NCBI GenBank assembly: GCA_002723115.1
Contig: PBNL01000022.1
Location: forward strand, 1 to 39,633
Direction of reading: 5' to 3'
Origin: Methanobacteriota archaeon
Lineage (GTDB): Bacteria > Bacteroidota > Bacteroidia > Flavobacteriales_D > Sanyastnellaceae
Length of the DNA: 39,633 nucleotides
Below are positions 25,258 to 32,756 of the stretch, one piece after another. The translations under genes and the position numbers were made by a program. The notes beneath the pieces are model-generated. The model saw only the letters and a list, made by a program, of their open reading frames with translations, was not told the DNA's origin and did not search any database. Each line of letters starts with the position of its first letter. Within the stretch, counting starts at the first letter, position 1.

Positions 25258-27606
25258 TTAAAATTTAAAGCGCCATGCAATTGATGGAATCATTGGAAAC
25301 AAACCGTATTCTCTGATGACTGGAGTGCCGTTAAGGTCATAGTCAACTTCAGCATAGAATGGATTTAAATTATTTGCAACGTTGTAGATGCTGAAGATTA
25401 AATATTTGGTGTACCCATCTACGCTCTCTCTTGTCCTAATTAAGGAAATGTCAGTTCTATTATATGGGCTCATCCTAAATGAATTCTTTTCTGCCGGCAC
25501 GCTGTATTCGTACACTTCGAATCCCATTCCAGTACCATCTGGAAGAGTAGAGCTAAATGTCGATTCGCTCAAAGTCAATGCTCTTCCCGTTCCATAAACC
25601 TGTACAAAAGACATGCTCCATTCATTATTTATTTTTTGATTTATAGCTAAACTTAAATCGTGTCTTCTATCGTATGTAAATGGAAACCAGTTTCCGCTGT
25701 TGATTTCGTCGAACTGTCGATTTGACCAACTCAAGGTGTATCCTAGCCAACCTGTGGTGTGTCCTTTCTTTTTTTGGATTAAAACTTCACCACCATAAGA
25801 ATTTCCTATACCCTGAGTAACCTTTGATTCCCAATCATCGTCCAAATCAAACATGAAGCTAGCTCCTTCCTTATAACTGAGAAGACCCTTCATGGATTTG
25901 TAATACCCTTCGAGGCTCACTTCAATATCACCGAAAGTTTTAGCAACACCTGCAGCTATTTGCTTACTTGTTTGAGGACCTACTTGACCCGTTGAAGGAA
26001 CCCATAAATCAGTTGGAATTCCAAGACCTTCGTTAGTCAATAGATTTACAAATTGAGCCATTTCTGCATAAGACAACTTTAAAGCAACATTGCCAGGCAA
26101 TTTGTAATTCAATGCTATTCTTGGTTGCAGTGAAAAGTAAGAGGTGTCTTGTACATTTAGACACGAGCCATGAACGCCAAAATTCATTTTTAATCTTTCA
26201 CTAACCTCCATCTCATCTTCAACATATAAAAATGCTTCATGAGAATTTAGTGATGAGGCACCTGTAATTGTGTCGAGAGGATTTGGCTGGCCAAAGTCCA
26301 ATTCAATAGCCGTTGCTCCAGGATTAAATGTGTGATAGATATAACTCGCGCCAAACTTTATCATGTTTCTCGCATTGGGTGCAAAGTCAAAATCAATCTT
26401 GGCAGAATAATCGTTAATGTGAGTATTGAAGATTGCGGAAATCACGGTTGTGTCTTGATCATCAAATGTTCTAACATCGAACCCTGAATTGTATGTATAT
26501 CTACTATGTGTAAGTGACGTGTTAGAGAAAAGCCTTGGCCCCCATTCGTGGTTCCATCTCAACGCCTGAATTTCATTTCCCCAATCAAATCCCAAATCAG
26601 TATCCACTACATCCTGCCCAAAATTGTCGTTTATTTCTAATCCAAAATCGTCTTTAGAATGAAAGGCACTGAAGTACAACCTATCCTTATCACTCAACTT
26701 CCAGTTTAGTTTTCCATTAAAATCGTAAAAGAAATATGACGGCGTTGTGTTAACATCACCTGTTGACCCTAAAGCTATCAGCGGATTTATAAGTAGATCT
26801 AAATAAGTTCTTCTGAAACTAAACATAAACGAGGCCTTGTCTCTTACAATTGGCCCGTTGCAAGTGAGTTTTGAAGCAATTACAGAAACAGTCCCATCTA
26901 CATGGAAATCCCTCATATGACCATCCTTCATATGCACTTCTAAAATCGAACTCAATCTACCGCCAAATCTTGCTGGAAATCCTCCTTTAGTTAATGTGAC
27001 ATTCCTAATTGCATCTGCATTGAAAACTGAAAAGAATCCAAATAGATGACTCACGTTATAAAGCGGCACTCCATCTAGTAACATTAGGTTTTGATCAGGC
27101 GAACCTCCCCTCACATATAACCCACTCGATCCCTCATTGCCGGATTGCACACCTGGCATTAGCTGGAGCACTTTTAAAATATCCACCTCGCCGCCTATGG
27201 CAGGTAGTTGCTTAATTTGGTCTATAGGAATTTCAACCTTAGACATTTGGACTTGATCCTCAATCTTATTGAATTCTTCACCTGTTACAACTGCTTCCTC
27301 TAGTGTAAGCCCTGCGACTAGATCAAAATTCAATCTTACATTTTCAGTCAAGTTTATCTCATACCTCTGGGTATTGTAGCCTATATAAGAAACAAGAATA
27401 GTATGAGTACCCTCTTTTAGAGTCAAGGAATAAAACCCATACATGTTTGACACTACACCCTCCTTAGAATCTTCAGAATAAATAACCGCTCCTATCAACT
27501 GCTCGAATCCATTAGAATCCTGAATGTGACCGGATATAGTGTAGTTCTTCTGAGCGGTTGCAGAAAGTGAAACAAGCGCAATAACAAGTGTTATAATGTA
27601 TCTCAT
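25258..27606 (-). CDS. TonB-dependent outer-membrane receptor
   Basis: A 782-residue receptor that imports an unknown ligand with energy from TonB. In order: signal peptide (about 1-19), a carboxypeptidase-regulatory-like domain (about 20-105, YTISGHIQDSNGFEQLIGA), a plug (about 115-220) with LQLMPGVQSGNEGSSGLYVR, LMLLDGVPLY and FPARFGGRLSSIL, then a barrel ending in aromatic WRFKF. The ATG at 27606 shares a base with the preceding stop (TAATG); a TTG four codons upstream is less likely. The pairing with a DUF4249 lipoprotein places it in the non-SusD class. The tonB gene at 3249-3950 could energise it. Confidence 0.95.
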   Translation of the reverse strand: MRYIITLVIALVSLSATAQKNYTISGHIQDSNGFEQLIGAVIYSEDSKEGVVSNMYGFYSLTLKEGTHTILVSYIGYNTQRYEINLTENVRLNFDLVAGLTLEEAVVTGEEFNKIEDQVQMSKVEIPIDQIKQLPAIGGEVDILKVLQLMPGVQSGNEGSSGLYVRGGSPDQNLMLLDGVPLYNVSHLFGFFSVFNADAIRNVTLTKGGFPARFGGRLSSILEVHMKDGHMRDFHVDGTVSVIASKLTCNGPIVRDKASFMFSFRRTYLDLLINPLIALGSTGDVNTTPSYFFYDFNGKLNWKLSDKDRLYFSAFHSKDDFGLEINDNFGQDVVDTDLGFDWGNEIQALRWNHEWGPRLFSNTSLTHSRYTYNSGFDVRTFDDQDTTVISAIFNTHINDYSAKIDFDFAPNARNMIKFGASYIYHTFNPGATAIELDFGQPNPLDTITGASSLNSHEAFLYVEDEMEVSERLKMNFGVHGSCLNVQDTSYFSLQPRIALNYKLPGNVALKLSYAEMAQFVNLLTNEGLGIPTDLWVPSTGQVGPQTSKQIAAGVAKTFGDIEVSLEGYYKSMKGLLSYKEGASFMFDLDDDWESKVTQGIGNSYGGEVLIQKKKGHTTGWLGYTLSWSNRQFDEINSGNWFPFTYDRRHDLSLAINQKINNEWSMSFVQVYGTGRALTLSESTFSSTLPDGTGMGFEVYEYSVPAEKNSFRMSPYNRTDISLIRTRESVDGYTKYLIFSIYNVANNLNPFYAEVDYDLNGTPVIREYGLFPMIPSIAWRFKF

Positions 27607-27986
27607 TAACAAGGGCAATCTTTTGCTTCCGTGAAGTTAATAGATACAACTGTTGCTGCTGAATCGTTTAATTCAAATAGTGCAGATTGTATATCACCTT
27701 CAGATTCAATTAGATACTTTCGAGGCAATTCACGAGGTGAGCTTTCTCCATAATTAATGTCTCCCTCAGTAACTAAATCTGCTAAATCACTAACACTAAG
27801 TCCGCGACACTTTAAGTAGCAAGCCACTTCCTCCGTATCCATTATTCCTCTTGAGCGGATATCCTCCTTAATTCTTTCACTGGGAAGCCAATCCATGCAG
27901 CCCCTCTCACTGAACATAATGTATGTTAAGGCCAAACCAATTAACACTCCCATTAAGTACTTTGAAAGTCGATTCAAAAAATTCAT
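27606..27986 (-). CDS. DUF4258-like membrane-anchored small protein
   Basis: A 126-residue protein with one hydrophobic segment (about residues 9-25) and then a soluble domain. The order of features, an N-terminal anchor, RIKEDIRSRG, GDINYGESSP and a C-terminal VVSINF strand, resembles small DUF4258 proteins of Bacteroidota; the match is from memory. It has a CYLKC motif in the middle and ends in CPC. It heads the unit with the TonB-dependent receptor and DUF4249 lipoprotein, its stop overlapping the receptor start. The ATG follows a perfect -7 box by four bases. Confidence 0.68.
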   Translation of the reverse strand: MNFLNRLSKYLMGVLIGLALTYIMFSERGCMDWLPSERIKEDIRSRGIMDTEEVACYLKCRGLSVSDLADLVTEGDINYGESSPRELPRKYLIESEGDIQSALFELNDSAATVVSINFTEAKDCPC

Positions 27987-27990
27987 ACAC

Positions 27991-27998
27991 CAAAGCTA
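27991..27998 (-). promoter_or_regulatory. Predicted -7 box for the receptor unit
   Basis: The reverse strand reads TAGCTTTG-GTGT-ATG, an exact TAnnTTTG box with a four-base spacer to the start codon at 27986. It faces away from the ABC transporter box at 28008-28015, with nine bases between them. Confidence 0.6.
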
Positions 27999-28007
27999 AC
28001 CCCTCCT

Positions 28008-28015
28008 TACCTTCG
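28008..28015 (+). promoter_or_regulatory. Predicted -7 box for the ABC transporter unit
   Basis: TACCTTCG-GGAC-ATG: one base from consensus, with a four-base spacer to the start at 28020. The box is identical to that of the dipeptidase gene and the spacer differs in one base (GGAC against GGGC). Confidence 0.55.
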
Positions 28016-28019
28016 GGAC

Positions 28020-28673
28020 ATGATTGCAACTAGTGATTTAACATTTTGTTATACAGGATCTGACCTACTAACGTTCCCAAACGTTAATTGTAAGGCAGGT
28101 GGACAGTTGCTAATCCTCGGCGATTCTGGATCAGGTAAAACCACTCTACTCCATCTTATTTGTGGCTTATTGAAACCACTAAGCGGTAAAGTAGAGATTG
28201 CTGGTGTACAGGTAAGCGATTTAGACGGTGTAGCATTAGATAAATTCAGAGGTGAAAACATTGGAATTGTATTCCAACAAGCTCACTTCGTACAGAGCTT
28301 AACAGTAAGCGAAAACCTTGCCCTCCCAGCTTTAATGACAAAATCCGGTGAGTCATCAGAGGACCTTTGCGAAAGAACTCGCGGCCTCCTTAAAAGACTA
28401 CGATTAGAGCACAAAGCAGATTCCCTGCCAAACGAACTCAGCGTAGGTGAGCAGCAAAGAGCATCTATTGCACGAGCTTTGATTCACAAGCCTAAGGTTG
28501 TTTTTGCCGACGAACCAACTTCAGCTTTAGACGATAAAAGCACAGAAGCAGTAATCTCACTCTTAGAAGAAGAGACAAGGTTAGCCGGCGCCTGTCTAAT
28601 TATCGTCACCCACGATCAAAGACTTAAGTCTAGATATGCCGACAAAGTTGAATTAAAATACCTAGCGTTATGA
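28020..28673 (+). CDS. ABC transporter ATP-binding protein (LolD/MacB/ZrgB-like)
   Basis: A 217-residue ATPase that powers the FtsX-type permease encoded next to it. Walker A GDSGSGKTT lies at residues 34-42, the Q loop at GIVFQQAHF, the signature LSVGEQQR near 142-149, Walker B VVFADEPTSALD near 161-172, and the H loop at IIVTHD. The compact form and the QAHFVQSLTV segment are typical of the MacB/LolD branch, which moves lipoproteins, peptides or other envelope substrates and does not import nutrients in the classic way. Its last four bases overlap the permease start. The start follows a -7 box by four bases. Confidence 0.93.
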   Translation: MIATSDLTFCYTGSDLLTFPNVNCKAGGQLLILGDSGSGKTTLLHLICGLLKPLSGKVEIAGVQVSDLDGVALDKFRGENIGIVFQQAHFVQSLTVSENLALPALMTKSGESSEDLCERTRGLLKRLRLEHKADSLPNELSVGEQQRASIARALIHKPKVVFADEPTSALDDKSTEAVISLLEEETRLAGACLIIVTHDQRLKSRYADKVELKYLAL

Positions 28674-29845
28674 GGTTGATTTACATCGCTAGGAAGAACC
28701 TTTTGGCCAAACCTCTTCAAACGGCACTAAGTACAATCCTTCTCGCCTTTGGGGTAGGAATGGTTAGCCTTATGATGCTAAGTGAAAAGCAGATCAAAGA
28801 TCAGTTTGAGAGAAATATCAAGGATATCGATCTAGTACTAGGCGCAAAGGGTTCTCCATTGCAATTGATTTTGGCCAATGTTTATCACATTGATGCTCCT
28901 ACAGGAAACATTGATCTAGAAGCAGCTGAGGAAGTCATAAAGCATCCATATGTTGAAGATGGGATCCCTCTAGCTTATGGTGACAATTACATGGGATATA
29001 GGATAGTTGGCACCGAGCATTCATATCCAGAGCATTATTCTGCTGAACTATCTGAAGGCCAAATGTGGAGTGAAACCTTTGAAGTAACTGTTGGCGCAGT
29101 TGTAGCTAAGAAACTAGATCTTAATCTCGGTGACACATTCTACAGTGCACACGGATTAACTGATGGTACTGACGTTCACGACAATGTAGATTTTAAAGTA
29201 GTGGGTATTCTAAAACCTACATCTTCAGTAATAGACCATTTACTCTTAACCAACATAGAAAGTATTTGGGGCGTTCACGGTGATCATTCTGATGAATTGA
29301 AAGGAAAAGAAATTACTGCCGTCCTACTCAAGAAGCGCAACCCTATGGCTGTTCTCACCTTGCCAAATCTTCTCAAGGACACAAACATGCAGGTTGCTCT
29401 TCCTGCAATAGAAATCAATAGACTGAATAATCAGTTTGGCATAGGTACAAAGGCCTTAAGCGCAATTGCATTATTGATTATGGCCTTGAGTTTTGCCAGC
29501 ATATTTATTTCAGTATTTGAAAATATGCAATCCCGAAAGTATGAGCTTGCACTCATGCGAACAATGGGAGGATCTCCAAGCACTCTATTCAAATTGATAT
29601 TACTTGAAGGTGGACTGCTGAGTATTGGAGGTGTAGTGCTCGGATTAATCATAAGCCGAACTGGATTATTCACCCTTGCAACTTTAGTGGCAGATAAGTT
29701 CAAATACGACATTAGTGAGATGTCACTTCTTCCTTCTGAGATCGCACTAGTTTGTTGCGCTACCTTTGTGGGACTTTTAGCTGCGATCATACCCGCAGTT
29801 AAAACATTGAGAATGGACATTAGTGAAACACTTTCAAACGAATGA
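28670..29845 (+). CDS. FtsX/MacB-type ABC permease
   Basis: A 391-residue inner-membrane protein. One membrane segment near the N-terminus (about 14-35) is followed by a large periplasmic domain (about 40-255) and three C-terminal membrane segments (about 262-284, 300-325, 355-375), the FtsX topology. The segment VLGAKGSPLQLILANVYHIDAPTGNI is shared, from memory, with permeases encoded beside DUF3299 proteins in Gammaproteobacteria. The periplasmic domain is fairly rich in histidine (YHID, HSYPEHY, GVHGDHSDE). It overlaps the ATPase gene and the following DUF3299-like gene by four bases each, so the three form one translation-coupled unit. Confidence 0.9.
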   Translation: MRLIYIARKNLLAKPLQTALSTILLAFGVGMVSLMMLSEKQIKDQFERNIKDIDLVLGAKGSPLQLILANVYHIDAPTGNIDLEAAEEVIKHPYVEDGIPLAYGDNYMGYRIVGTEHSYPEHYSAELSEGQMWSETFEVTVGAVVAKKLDLNLGDTFYSAHGLTDGTDVHDNVDFKVVGILKPTSSVIDHLLLTNIESIWGVHGDHSDELKGKEITAVLLKKRNPMAVLTLPNLLKDTNMQVALPAIEINRLNNQFGIGTKALSAIALLIMALSFASIFISVFENMQSRKYELALMRTMGGSPSTLFKLILLEGGLLSIGGVVLGLIISRTGLFTLATLVADKFKYDISEMSLLPSEIALVCCATFVGLLAAIIPAVKTLRMDISETLSNE

Positions 29846-30414
29846 TGAAATCTAGTTGGATTGCAGGACTTATGGGCATAGTTGTGCTAGCTTCTTTGAA
29901 GTGGAGTAGCATGTGTCATCCTACGCCTGAAACTGAGGCTGTAAAAGACCAAATCATCAATGTCTCACTAGCTAAATCTGAAGCGGACAATATCGTTATC
30001 GATGCTATTCCTGCACTATTAGAAAAGGACTACACAGAGTTAACATGGCAGAAGCTTAGCGATGTAGAATTCAGAGATGTATTCCTTGAAGAACTGCAAG
30101 CATATTATTGGAAACCAACTTTTGGTCCTGAGGTTTTAGATGCTGAAGGGAAGGACTTCTATATTACTGGATATGTCATCCCTGTTGATACTGACGAAGA
30201 TTTTTATGTGCTGAGTCGTTATCCATTTGCAAATTGTTTTTTCTGCGGAGGTGCCGGTCCAGAAACAGTAGTTGATTTGCAATTTCCAAACAAAGCACCA
30301 AGGGAATATGTAACTGACGAAAGGTTAACATTTGCAGGCACCCTTCAGCTTAATGCAGATGACATATACCAAATGAATTATATAATTAAGGATGCTGTAG
30401 AGTACACTCCTTAA
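29842..30414 (+). CDS. DUF3299-like exported protein of the ABC unit
   Basis: A 190-residue protein with a hydrophobic N-terminus (about 5-24) that suggests export. The body starts with ELTWQKLSDVEF and has FYITGYVIPVD followed by FYVLSRYPFANCFFCGGAGPE (C132 and C135). The pattern of a TW-L start, a GY-VP strand and a Cys-containing loop resembles DUF3299, but the usual GACIHVPPPP loop is replaced by CFFCGGAGPE. A metal- or thiol-binding role for the CXXC is possible. The ATG at 29842 overlaps the permease stop; an ATG at 29845 is the other option. In Vibrio a DUF3299 protein belongs to the zinc-regulated zrg operon with an ABC pair like this one. Confidence 0.68.
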   Translation: MMKSSWIAGLMGIVVLASLKWSSMCHPTPETEAVKDQIINVSLAKSEADNIVIDAIPALLEKDYTELTWQKLSDVEFRDVFLEELQAYYWKPTFGPEVLDAEGKDFYITGYVIPVDTDEDFYVLSRYPFANCFFCGGAGPETVVDLQFPNKAPREYVTDERLTFAGTLQLNADDIYQMNYIIKDAVEYTP

Positions 30415-30505
30415 GGTAGGTGGATAACTATTTTCAATTTTAACATTTTGGTATGCACTATAGTAAGATATTGTGCGTTGTAAACTTGACAACAATATTC
30501 TCACT

Positions 30506-30700
30506 ATGTTAGAATTCTGCAAGAAAATACTCGCAAAGGTCAGCTTCGACAGAGCCCTTTTCGCTAAGGAATTAAAGAAGAGCACGAGGTGGTTGAAAGG
30601 AGCTGAACGAGAGAGTTTAAAAAAATGGTGCTTGAAAAAGTACGGTGATCTATACGGTGATTTAATTCTCACCACATTTTCTAACCCAGCCCTTGTCTAA
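30506..30700 (+). CDS. Small helical protein of unknown function
   Basis: A 64-residue basic protein, MLEFCKKILAKVSFDRALF at the start, with predicted amphipathic helices (FAKELKKSTRWLKGAERESL, then KKWCLKKYGDLYGDLI). I recall similar small proteins in other Bacteroidota but cannot name a family. A longer frame from 30473 exists, but the ATG at 30506 starts the recognisable part. The gene stands alone between the ABC unit and queG. Its last codons and stop lie inside a terminator hairpin, which fits a genuinely expressed short mRNA. Confidence 0.6.
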   Translation: MLEFCKKILAKVSFDRALFAKELKKSTRWLKGAERESLKKWCLKKYGDLYGDLILTTFSNPALV

Positions 30701-30715
30701 CGACAGGGCTTTTTT
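30688..30715 (+). terminator. Intrinsic terminator overlapping the stop of the small gene
   Basis: The stem AGCCC-TTGTC pairs with GACA-GGGCT with one bulged T, the loop is TAAC, and six T residues follow. The stop codon TAA (30698-30700) lies in the loop. It terminates + strand transcription just before the end of the convergent queG gene. Confidence 0.85.
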
Positions 30716-31652
30716 ATTGTTCAACAAATTTAATGTTGCGCTTTAACCCTTCAAATCCTGTTCTCATGACAGGGCTACTTTTGAAATAATCCCTAAATAT
30801 TTCTTCTGTAAGATCTATCCAATCAGACTTAGTCATTTCTAGAATACCATCTGTGGGTGTGAACTCAGGTTCTGTTGTAGGACTTGAGTGTCTATTCCAA
30901 GGACACACCTCCTGACACACATCGCATCCAAATATCCAGTTGTCAAACTTGCCCGCCATTGGTTCTGGAATGGCGCCCTTTAATTCGATTGTGAAATAGC
31001 TAATGCATTTTGATCCATCGACTATATAAGGTTGAATTATAGCACCAGTAGGACAAGCGTCAATACAGCTTGTACAAGATCCACAGTGATCAGCTACAGG
31101 GACGTCATACTCAAATTCTATGTCTAGCATCATTTCTGCAGTAAAAAAATAGCTCCCCCTTTTTTTAGAAAGCAGAAGACTGTTTTTCCCTATCCAACCC
31201 AATCCAGATTTAGCTGCCCAAACTCTCTCTAGAACAGGCGCCGAATCGACAAATACTCTACCTTCAACATCCCCCCACTCTTCCTTCATCATTTTCAAAA
31301 GCTCTTTAAGCTTCCTTTTCAGAACAAAGTGATAATCTGTCCCTACAGCGTATTGTGAAATCTTGAATTCGTCGTCCTTTGAGTTTACTTCAGGATTGTG
31401 ATAATTGAATAATAGACTTACTACACTCTTAGTCCCTGGCACTAATTTCCTCGGATCAAGTCTTTTTTCAAAATGCCCCTCCATGTACTTCATCTCTCCG
31501 TGCATGCCTTCCTTTAGCCATCGTTCTAACCTTGGTGCTTCCTCTGTTAACTCTTCAGCCTTACTTACACCCACACTAATAAAACCAAGTTCAATGGCCT
31601 TTTGCTTTAGCCACTCTGTTCTATTATGTGCGATAAGGTTTGGTCTTGACAT
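30714..31652 (-). CDS. queG: Epoxyqueuosine reductase
   Basis: Catalyses the last step of queuosine synthesis in tRNA, using cobalamin and two [4Fe-4S] clusters in the cytoplasm. In the 312 residues, [14 protein letters not shown] and the preceding DSAPVLER (catalytic Asp region) are QueG hallmarks. The cluster cysteines are in [16 protein letters not shown] and [11 protein letters not shown]. The usual C-terminal HEAT-like extension is short or absent, as in many members. The start codon shares a base with the ruvB stop (TAATG type), so it is coupled to ruvB. Confidence 0.95.
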   Translation of the reverse strand: MSRPNLIAHNRTEWLKQKAIELGFISVGVSKAEELTEEAPRLERWLKEGMHGEMKYMEGHFEKRLDPRKLVPGTKSVVSLLFNYHNPEVNSKDDEFKISQYAVGTDYHFVLKRKLKELLKMMKEEWGDVEGRVFVDSAPVLERVWAAKSGLGWIGKNSLLLSKKRGSYFFTAEMMLDIEFEYDVPVADHCGSCTSCIDACPTGAIIQPYIVDGSKCISYFTIELKGAIPEPMAGKFDNWIFGCDVCQEVCPWNRHSSPTTEPEFTPTDGILEMTKSDWIDLTEEIFRDYFKSSPVMRTGFEGLKRNIKFVEQ

Positions 31653-32683
31653 TACTCAAAGAGGTTGGCAGATGATGCATTAGGTGTCAATCCCAAATGA
31701 TCAAAAGCAGCCTTAGTTGCCTGTCTTCCCCTTGGCGTCCTAACAAGAAGGCCTTCTTGAATCAAAAAAGGTTCATACACTTCTTCAAGCGTTCCCGAAT
31801 TTTCTCCAATAGCTGTCGCTAGAGTATTCATCCCAACAGGCCCACCTCCAAACTTTTGTATCAAGGCTGATAAAATCCTATTATCCATTTCATCCAATCC
31901 CTTTTTGTCTACTTGTAAAGCATCAAGAGAGTAATCTGTTATCTCAGGGGTGATTCTTCCATCCCCTTTTATCTGAGCAAAGTCTCTAACTCTTCTAAGA
32001 AGGGAATTAGCTATTCTAGGAGTACCCCTGCTTCTAGAGGCGATTTCGTGAGCCGCTTCTATATCATGTGGTATTTCTAATATGCCTGCAGAGCGTTCAA
32101 CTATATCCGTTAAAGTCTTAGCATCATAGTATTGAAGCCTCAGATTAATGCCAAACCTTGCTCTCAATGGAGCAGTCAACAATCCCGATCTTGTTGTCGC
32201 CCCAACTAAGGTGAATGGATTAAGATCAATTTGAACAGTTCTAGCATTGGGTCCTGTGTCAATTACAAGGTCAATCCTATAGTCCTCCATAGCGCTGTAT
32301 AGATACTCTTCTACAACTGAACTCAACCTATGTATTTCATCGATAAATAGAATGTCGTTTTCTTCCAGACTTGTAAGAAGCCCCGCAAGGTCTCCTGGTT
32401 TGTCTAAAACCGGTCCTGAAGTGGTACGTATATTCACACCCATCTCATTTGCAACAATATTTGCAAGGGTTGTCTTTCCTAGCCCAGGTGGCCCATGAAG
32501 CAATACATGGTCTAGTGCTTCTCCACGCTGACGAGCTGCTGCTACAAATATTTGAAGGTTATCAAGTGCGGCCCTTTGACCTGTAAAATCATCAAAAGTT
32601 GCTGGTCGAAGTACGCGATCTAAATCACCATCAGCAGACTGTGAAGCCTCTTCTCTCATGTCGAAATGATCGTGCGTATCCAT
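31652..32683 (-). CDS. ruvB: Holliday junction helicase RuvB
   Basis: Hexameric AAA+ motor that drives branch migration with RuvA. In the 343 residues, Walker [10 protein letters not shown] is at 64-72. Walker B is IDEIHR, and the arginine-finger/sensor region is [19 protein letters not shown]. The C-terminal winged helix is [11 protein letters not shown]. The start follows a TAnnTTGG box by four bases. It is cotranscribed with queG and separated from ctaD by a terminator. Confidence 0.97.
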   Translation of the reverse strand: MDTHDHFDMREEASQSADGDLDRVLRPATFDDFTGQRAALDNLQIFVAAARQRGEALDHVLLHGPPGLGKTTLANIVANEMGVNIRTTSGPVLDKPGDLAGLLTSLEENDILFIDEIHRLSSVVEEYLYSAMEDYRIDLVIDTGPNARTVQIDLNPFTLVGATTRSGLLTAPLRARFGINLRLQYYDAKTLTDIVERSAGILEIPHDIEAAHEIASRSRGTPRIANSLLRRVRDFAQIKGDGRITPEITDYSLDALQVDKKGLDEMDNRILSALIQKFGGGPVGMNTLATAIGENSGTLEEVYEPFLIQEGLLVRTPRGRQATKAAFDHLGLTPNASSANLFE

Positions 32684-32687
32684 AGTA

Positions 32688-32695
32688 CCAATTTA
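32688..32695 (-). promoter_or_regulatory. Predicted -7 box for ruvB-queG
   Basis: The reverse strand reads TAAATTGG-TACT-ATG. The box is one base from TAnnTTTG, with a four-base spacer. It lies immediately after the ctaD terminator, so ruvB needs a new promoter here. Confidence 0.42.
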
Positions 32696-32699
32696 GTAG

Positions 32700-32731
32700 A
32701 AAAGAAAAACCCCCGGAAGTACCGAGGGGTT
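32700..32731 (-). terminator. Intrinsic terminator of the act-cta operon
   Basis: On the reverse strand AACCCC-TCGG pairs with CCG-GGGGTT around a TACTT loop with one bulged base, followed by TTTCTTTTC. It begins 26 bases after the ctaD stop. Confidence 0.88.
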
Positions 32732-32756
32732 TATTTATTCAGAATAAATGTGTTCT

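Noticed and set aside
30473-30505. 11-codon N-terminal extension of the small helical protein
   Set aside because: The extra residues look like translated leader; the ATG at 30506 begins the recognisable helical part.
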